Shown: one piece after another, positions 54,440-57,762 of the stretch
Numbering within the stretch: position 1 is the first letter of the stretch
How the letters are laid out: each line of letters opens with the position of its first letter
From: an uncultured Elusimicrobia bacterium
Lineage (GTDB): Bacteria; Elusimicrobiota; Elusimicrobia; Elusimicrobiales; UBA9959
NCBI GenBank assembly: GCA_903917735.1
Contig: CAIXBR010000129.1
Location: 1 to 57,762 of the forward strand
DNA length: 57,762 bases
Reading direction: 5' to 3'
Program-made: the position numbers and the translations under genes
The notes under the pieces: model-generated
Told to the model about the DNA's origin: nothing
What the model saw: the letters and a program-made list of their open reading frames with translations, nothing else
Database searches by the model: none

Positions 54440-54452
54440 TCCCCCAAAACAA

Positions 54453-54524
54453 AACCGCCGGGCCACCCCGGCGGTTTAGCATGTCTATCACTATCTAGTC
54501 ATATAGTCAGCAGCGTCCCCTATC
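54453..54524. terminator. Bidirectional terminator with REP-like unit
   Basis: Stem AACCGCCGGG/CCCGGCGGTT (54453-54462 with 54467-54476) lies between convergent genes. T-rich runs lie on the minus side (TTTTGTTTTGG). CTAGTCATATAGTCAGCAGCGTCCCCTATC, at 54495-54524, is the REP unit, and the stop of the 54523 gene is inside it. Confidence 0.8.
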
Positions 54525-55380
54525 AACCTGGAAGGCGCCTTACTCTGCCCGCCGGGGTACAACTCTTGATGCCGAAGGTCCAATCGTATGAGGCGAGAAA
54601 AGAAGCTGTTTTGACCCCGGAGTTCTTTGTCGCCACGAGACCGTTAAAAGGGACCGCGGCTATTTTCATAAGCAGCGGCGATTTGATAGAGATCGGGGCC
54701 TTCTTCAGTCCGCCAGAGCCCTGGTACCTGTTATGCCCGGAAAATGGCAGGGTAAAAACAGATTCGCAGCCGTATTCGCCGCTGAGCCAGCCTGTGACGG
54801 TAGGGATATGTCTGAATTGCTTTTCTCTCAGCGGGAAATAGTAGCAGGTCTTCGAGGCGTGCATGTTACCGGCAACGAACATGACTTTATCCGAGGCCTT
54901 CAGCACGGCGCTGTGTGATTTGAACTGGCGGCTAATGAACAGTTCCCTTTCCCGGTCGAACTCGTCCTCATCTGCAAGACCCAAGATCTTCCGGGACATG
55001 CGCGCTCTCCGCCCGGTCCCTTGCGGAGAGAAGGACATGTCCACGCACAAAACGCGCAGCTTCCGCCTTTTTGAGACCGGGATATCCGCCAGACCCTGTA
55101 TGAATGAAAACTGGTCGCTTAGGTAATGAGCGGTCTTGGCGTTCCTGAAACAAGATACGAGTTCCCTTCCCGGCGCCCCTGTCGAAAGCCAGCTATTGAT
55201 AAGGGGGCCCTGATCGTATCCTCTTTCCAGTGCGAGCGTAGCTTTCAGGCCGCGCTCCAGCCATTTACCGATAATGGCCAGCTTTACGTCAGTAGTGTCC
55301 GTTATCCCGTGTATTTCCCCGAAAGAAAGAACTTTTTTCTTAAACTCGGGGATCACCGGCAGTACTCTGTTTATCTGCAT
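54523..55380 (-). CDS. EreA/ChaN-like superfamily protein
   Basis: This 285-aa cytosolic protein has GEIHG at 21-25 (E22, H24), LALERG (E52) and VAGNMHASK near 170. This pattern belongs to the erythromycin esterase/ChaN-like (TIKI-related) fold, whose members hydrolyse esters or bind haem or metal. A macrolide esterase function is not shown by the sequence; similarity is confined to the active-site core. The stop is within the REP-like unit. Confidence 0.55.
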   Translation of the reverse strand: MQINRVLPVIPEFKKKVLSFGEIHGITDTTDVKLAIIGKWLERGLKATLALERGYDQGPLINSWLSTGAPGRELVSCFRNAKTAHYLSDQFSFIQGLADIPVSKRRKLRVLCVDMSFSPQGTGRRARMSRKILGLADEDEFDRERELFISRQFKSHSAVLKASDKVMFVAGNMHASKTCYYFPLREKQFRHIPTVTGWLSGEYGCESVFTLPFSGHNRYQGSGGLKKAPISIKSPLLMKIAAVPFNGLVATKNSGVKTASFLASYDWTFGIKSCTPAGRVRRLPG

Positions 55381-55392
55381 AGGTTTTACACT

Positions 55393-55473
55393 AGGGGACG
55401 CTGGTGACTTGATTCCTAATTGTAGATATCACTTAAGCTGCCGAGAATAGGAAACAAGTCACCAGCGTCCCCT
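55393..55473. repeat. BIME-like inverted repeat, best preserved
   Basis: AGGGGACGCTGGTGACTTG (55393-55411) is exactly complementary to 55455-55473; TTCCTA / TAGGAA extend the arms further in. The loop is about 40 bases. It lies between two minus-strand genes. This is the cleanest full copy of the dispersed repeat. Confidence 0.85.
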
Positions 55474-55482
55474 ATCCGCACA

Positions 55483-56395
55483 TTATCCCCATACGCGTAA
55501 CGCTAACTTTGCTGCGAAATATGCAAAAAAGCAAATACCGGCCGGAAGAAGAATCAGCCCAGTGTAGAAGAACTCTGCGATGCCGTGTCTGAGCCGTGTA
55601 AATCCCAAGAGGCGGCTTTGCGGCATTTTCCTTGAAGCACACCGCTTATTCCACCAGCTAGAATAGACAAAGGTTCCCAGTATTCCGGCGATACCTAAAA
55701 CCAGCAAGATCTCAAGGACATCCTTGAAAATCAATAAACTCTCCTTCCCGCCGGTTAACTTCGACCAGAATTTGTCCGTATACAAGAGATATACCGCCGT
55801 CATTCCTATCGGCAGATCAAAGGTCCAAGCTGCTGTGAACTTCGCGCACAAGTAAAGCCCCTCTACCCGCTCCTGGTCTGTCAGTTCCCGCTCGCGCCAT
55901 GCCCGAACACACTCGGGAATTTCCGTCACCGGGGTCTGCAATATGGCGATCACCTTCCCCCATAAACGCTTGTCACTCCAATAGTCAGGATGCCCCCCGG
56001 CGCCAAGTGAAAATTCGCTGAGGCCATTAAGCCCGGAGTCGCAAAGGTCGCGCCCCACAACATCGCAGTCGCGCCACATGTTGACCCATTGGCTCACCCG
56101 GCCGGTTTCGGCGTAGGCAGAGCTCAATTCCGCGGGAGTCTTTACCACTCCGGGGAACAGGGAGGACATCAACCGCAACGGTGAGCCCATGGTAAGCAAC
56201 ACCACTTTATGCGACGATACGAATTCTTTGGGTAATTCCAGCGCGCTATGGGCCGCCAGCACGCTCCCTAGACAATGTCCCGCCACAACGATGTCCGCTG
56301 CCGGGGCCAATGCCCCAAGACTTTGAACCATTCCCGCCAAAGCGGCCGTTATTTGTTCCCGCCGCTTATTGCTTCCCAGGTAATCTGAGACATCA
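55483..56395 (-). pseudogene. Truncated lipase-like membrane protein fragment
   Basis: The open frame runs from about 56395 to 55483. The annotatable start (TTG at 56340) lies inside a region that already looks like protein (DDVSDYLGSNKRREQI), so the real N-terminus, expected to be over 100 residues, is lost. GHCLGS is the nucleophile elbow with Cys instead of Ser. WRDCDVVGRD and GGHPDYW may be the Asp and His ends of the active site. The C-terminal ~120 residues have two or three membrane helices. The upstream junction abuts the restriction fragment. Confidence 0.6.
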
Positions 56396-56677
56396 TCGAT
56401 AAAATGCCTGCGACTCCGCCTTCTCTAAACTTTTGCCGCGGCTCTTGTGCTCAACGAGCAGAGTTCCTTTCCAAAACAGGTCTATATAGTTGTGATCCCC
56501 GGAAAGGTTCTTTACCGGTGCCTCGAAACTAGCTAAGTCGCGACGCCGCACCCCGAAGACGCCGAAGAATTCGTCCCAGAATGTCTTGGCATCGGCGTCC
56601 TCTCTGGAAGCTGCAACCCAATCATTGGAAAACTTTATGGAAAGGTGCTTGATTTCGTTTAGACTCAAAGGGGGCAT
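56393..56677 (-). pseudogene. N-terminal fragment of a type IIL/IIG restriction-modification protein
   Basis: This 94-aa piece begins like large methyltransferase/endonuclease proteins of the MmeI type: SLNEIKHLSIKFSNDW, then WDEFFGVFGVRR, and D66-LFWKGTLLVEHK with E76-x-K78, a PD-(D/E)xK site. The full proteins are near 900 residues, including a SAM methyltransferase. Here the frame stops at 56393, just after the nuclease motif, and joins the lipase-like fragment. It is a remnant. Confidence 0.7.
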
Positions 56678-56718
56678 GTATTCTCCGGGTGCATTAGGAC
56701 TATAGTTAATCTATTAAA

Positions 56719-56949
56719 TTACCGGCGGCGAGGCAACTCCAAGCGCTGTGAAGAAGCACTTTTATATCCTAGGTCGCCTTCCAAAAGTTTCATGGCTGGC
56801 AACGGATCTATAAAATCCCTTTTACGCATTATACCGCGCAGCACCAGCGCAAGCGTACCAGCATCAGTACGAGCAAAACGGTACAACTCCGGCATAACGG
56901 CCTTATCTATCAGCACCCCCAGCACCCTTTGTGTTTTACATTTCCGCAT
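56719..56949 (-). CDS. Small hypothetical protein
   Basis: This 76-aa protein starts at 56949 (MRKCKTQ) behind AAGGGGGAGCG. It is basic, with no transmembrane segment or motif. The longer frame to 57240 runs across the terminator area and is not credible. It may be a short DNA- or RNA-binding protein; no family is recognised. Confidence 0.45.
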   Translation of the reverse strand: MRKCKTQRVLGVLIDKAVMPELYRFARTDAGTLALVLRGIMRKRDFIDPLPAMKLLEGDLGYKSASSQRLELPRRR

Positions 56950-57190
56950 ACGCTCCCCCTTAAATAGCATAGCAGACCAACCCGACAGCCTATTGTCGGG
57001 GTCTTTTAAGGTGCCAAATTGGGATCTTGAATCAAACAGAGTAGCCTGAGGGCTGGCGGGGGTGTGGGTTCGGAGGGACTTCTCGGAGGACGCCGCTTGC
57101 GTAAGCGCGGCGGCCGAGAGTATGAGCGCGGCCACGGTGTGGCCGACGCGTGCCCGACGGGCCCACACCCCCGGCAGCCCGACTGGGACA
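56950..57190. other. Intergenic region, no gene recognised
   Basis: The stretch holds a small hairpin (CCGACAGCCTATTGTCGG, about 56982-56999) and a GC-rich part at 57110-57180. No convincing ORF or repeat is present. It lies between the rpsJ terminator and the 76-aa gene. Confidence 0.4.
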
Positions 57191-57195
57191 AATAA

Positions 57196-57229
57196 AACCC
57201 TGGCTGCCTCTTGCGAAGCAGCCAGGGTT
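57196..57229 (-). terminator. Strong intrinsic terminator after rpsJ
   Basis: A 12-bp stem AACCCTGGCTGC/GCAGCCAGGGTT (57196-57207 with 57218-57229) with TTATTTG behind it on the minus strand. It ends the tuf-rpsJ transcript before the accessory region. Confidence 0.9.
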
Positions 57230-57259
57230 GGCAAAAGCAAGCTATTGGCTACGCGTTTG

Positions 57260-57598
57260 TTAGAGTTTTATCTCTACTTCAACGCCGCTGGGCAGATCGA
57301 GCTTCATCAGTTCGTCCACCGTTTTCTGAGTCGGGCTGATTAGCTCGATGAGGCGCTTGTGTATGCGCATCTCGAACTGCTCGCGGGACTTCTTGTCCAC
57401 GTGAACCGAGCGGTTCACCGTGTACTTGCGGATCCTGGTCGGGAGAAGCACCGGCCCGGCGATAAGCGCGCCTGTGCGCTTGGCCGTGTCAATTATCTTC
57501 GCCGTCGACTGATCGATCAGCCTGTAGTCGTACGCGTTCAGGCGGATGCGGATCCGCTGCTGCGCCGGCTTACCATCTTCAGTTTTTTTATCAGCCAT
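57260..57598 (-). CDS. rpsJ: 30S ribosomal protein S10 (NusE)
   Basis: This 112-aa protein has the core [19 protein letters not shown] and the [25 protein letters not shown] block. It also works with NusB in rRNA antitermination. rplC should follow within about 100 bases; instead a terminator follows and rplC is 18 kb away. The N-terminus has a ~14-residue Lys/Asp/Gln tail. Confidence 0.97.
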   Translation of the reverse strand: MADKKTEDGKPAQQRIRIRLNAYDYRLIDQSTAKIIDTAKRTGALIAGPVLLPTRIRKYTVNRSVHVDKKSREQFEMRIHKRLIELISPTQKTVDELMKLDLPSGVEVEIKL

Positions 57599-57599
57599 A

Positions 57600-57762
57600 T
57601 TATTCTATTATCTCCGAGACTACGCCCGATCCCACGGTGTGGCCGCCTTCGCGGATAGCGAAGCGCAGACCCTTTTCCATGGCGATAGCGGATATAAGTT
57701 CCACGGTCATCTCGGCGTGGTCGCCGGGCATGATCATTTCTACACCGGGTTTCAGTTCAACG
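57600..57762 (-). CDS. tuf: Elongation factor Tu, 3' end (cut by window edge)
   Basis: The last 53 codons read [21 protein letters not shown] then [22 protein letters not shown], the C-terminal barrel domain of EF-Tu. It stops one base before the rpsJ start. The 5' part lies outside the window. The tuf-rpsJ order is normal. Confidence 0.95.
   Translation of the reverse strand, partial: VELKPGVEMIMPGDHAEMTVELISAIAMEKGLRFAIREGGHTVGSGVVSEIIE

Noticed and set aside
39386..56677. Chromosomal integron cassette array
   Set aside because: Genes are single with hairpins behind, which first looked like attC cassettes, and class C introns and IS1111 elements target attC. But no GTTRRRY/RYYYAAC core sites are found in the repeats and no integrase is seen, so a REP/terminator family fits better.
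57100..57180. Similarity of a GHTV segment to the EF-Tu end (possible tuf remnant)
   Set aside because: Matches only a few residues (GHTV) in a GC-rich stretch; no further similarity.
56950..57240. 173-aa frame with signal-like region
   Set aside because: The first 97 codons run through the rpsJ terminator and a non-coding stretch; a good ribosome site sits at the internal ATG at 56949.

Overview
The window is 57.8 kb of a GC-rich bacterial chromosome, and nearly every gene lies on the minus strand. The organism is probably a Gram-negative (diderm) rod. It encodes MreBCD/PBP2/RodA, many lipoproteins and secreted proteins, a periplasmic-type amidase and zinc-ribbon versions of S4, S14 and L36. 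Gene content and style suggest a deep-branching phylum such as Elusimicrobiota. That placement is an impression, not a result.

Layout from left to right. (1) 1-1480: the 3' end of a group II intron (domains V and VI) abuts one of two related ~330-bp repeats that flank a small lipoprotein gene. (2) 1481-9746: mostly minus-strand housekeeping genes. These are a metallophosphoesterase, a GDPD phosphodiesterase, a secreted polysaccharide deacetylase, diadenylate cyclase cdaA with a 32-aa CdaR-like remnant, ftsH, hpt, a secreted phospholipase D and a zinc-ribbon protein. (3) 9761-13041: a queE/queC/comB-like/lipoprotein/HicA-like operon and an exported protein. (4) 13062-39070: murI, an AMIN-type amidase, then one long co-directional block. 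In transcription order this block runs rplC, rplD, rplW, rplB, rpsS, rplV, rpsC, rplP, rpmC, rpsQ, rplN, rplX, rplE, rpsN, rpsH, rplF, rplR, rpsE, rplO, secY, adk, map, infA, rpmJ, rpsM, rpsK, rpsD, rpoA, rplQ, mreB, mreC, mreD, mrdA, rodA, a DUF2344 gene and rng. Ribosome, secretion, transcription and cell-elongation genes are therefore joined with gaps of a few bases. rpmD (L30) is absent.

(5) 39.1-57.2 kb: an accessory region that separates rplC from rpsJ and tuf, which normally adjoin it. It holds about twenty mostly single genes for small exported, membrane or metabolic proteins. Many end in a near-identical hairpin terminator followed by or embedded in a dispersed repeat with the core AGGGGACGCTG. 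An IS1111-type IS110 element sits in one of these repeats, and a class-C group II intron fragment sits right behind a terminator hairpin. A restriction-modification N-terminus and a lipase-like fragment are fused at a truncation junction. (6) 57.2-57.8 kb: rpsJ with its own terminator, and the 3' end of tuf at the window edge.

The most interesting points are the split S10 operon with a fresh consensus promoter at rplC, the terminator/REP-like repeat family and the two kinds of mobile element that use it as a landing site, the rplQ-mreB junction, the CdaR remnant, and an unlisted 48-aa secreted peptide gene. No tRNA, rRNA or CRISPR array was seen.
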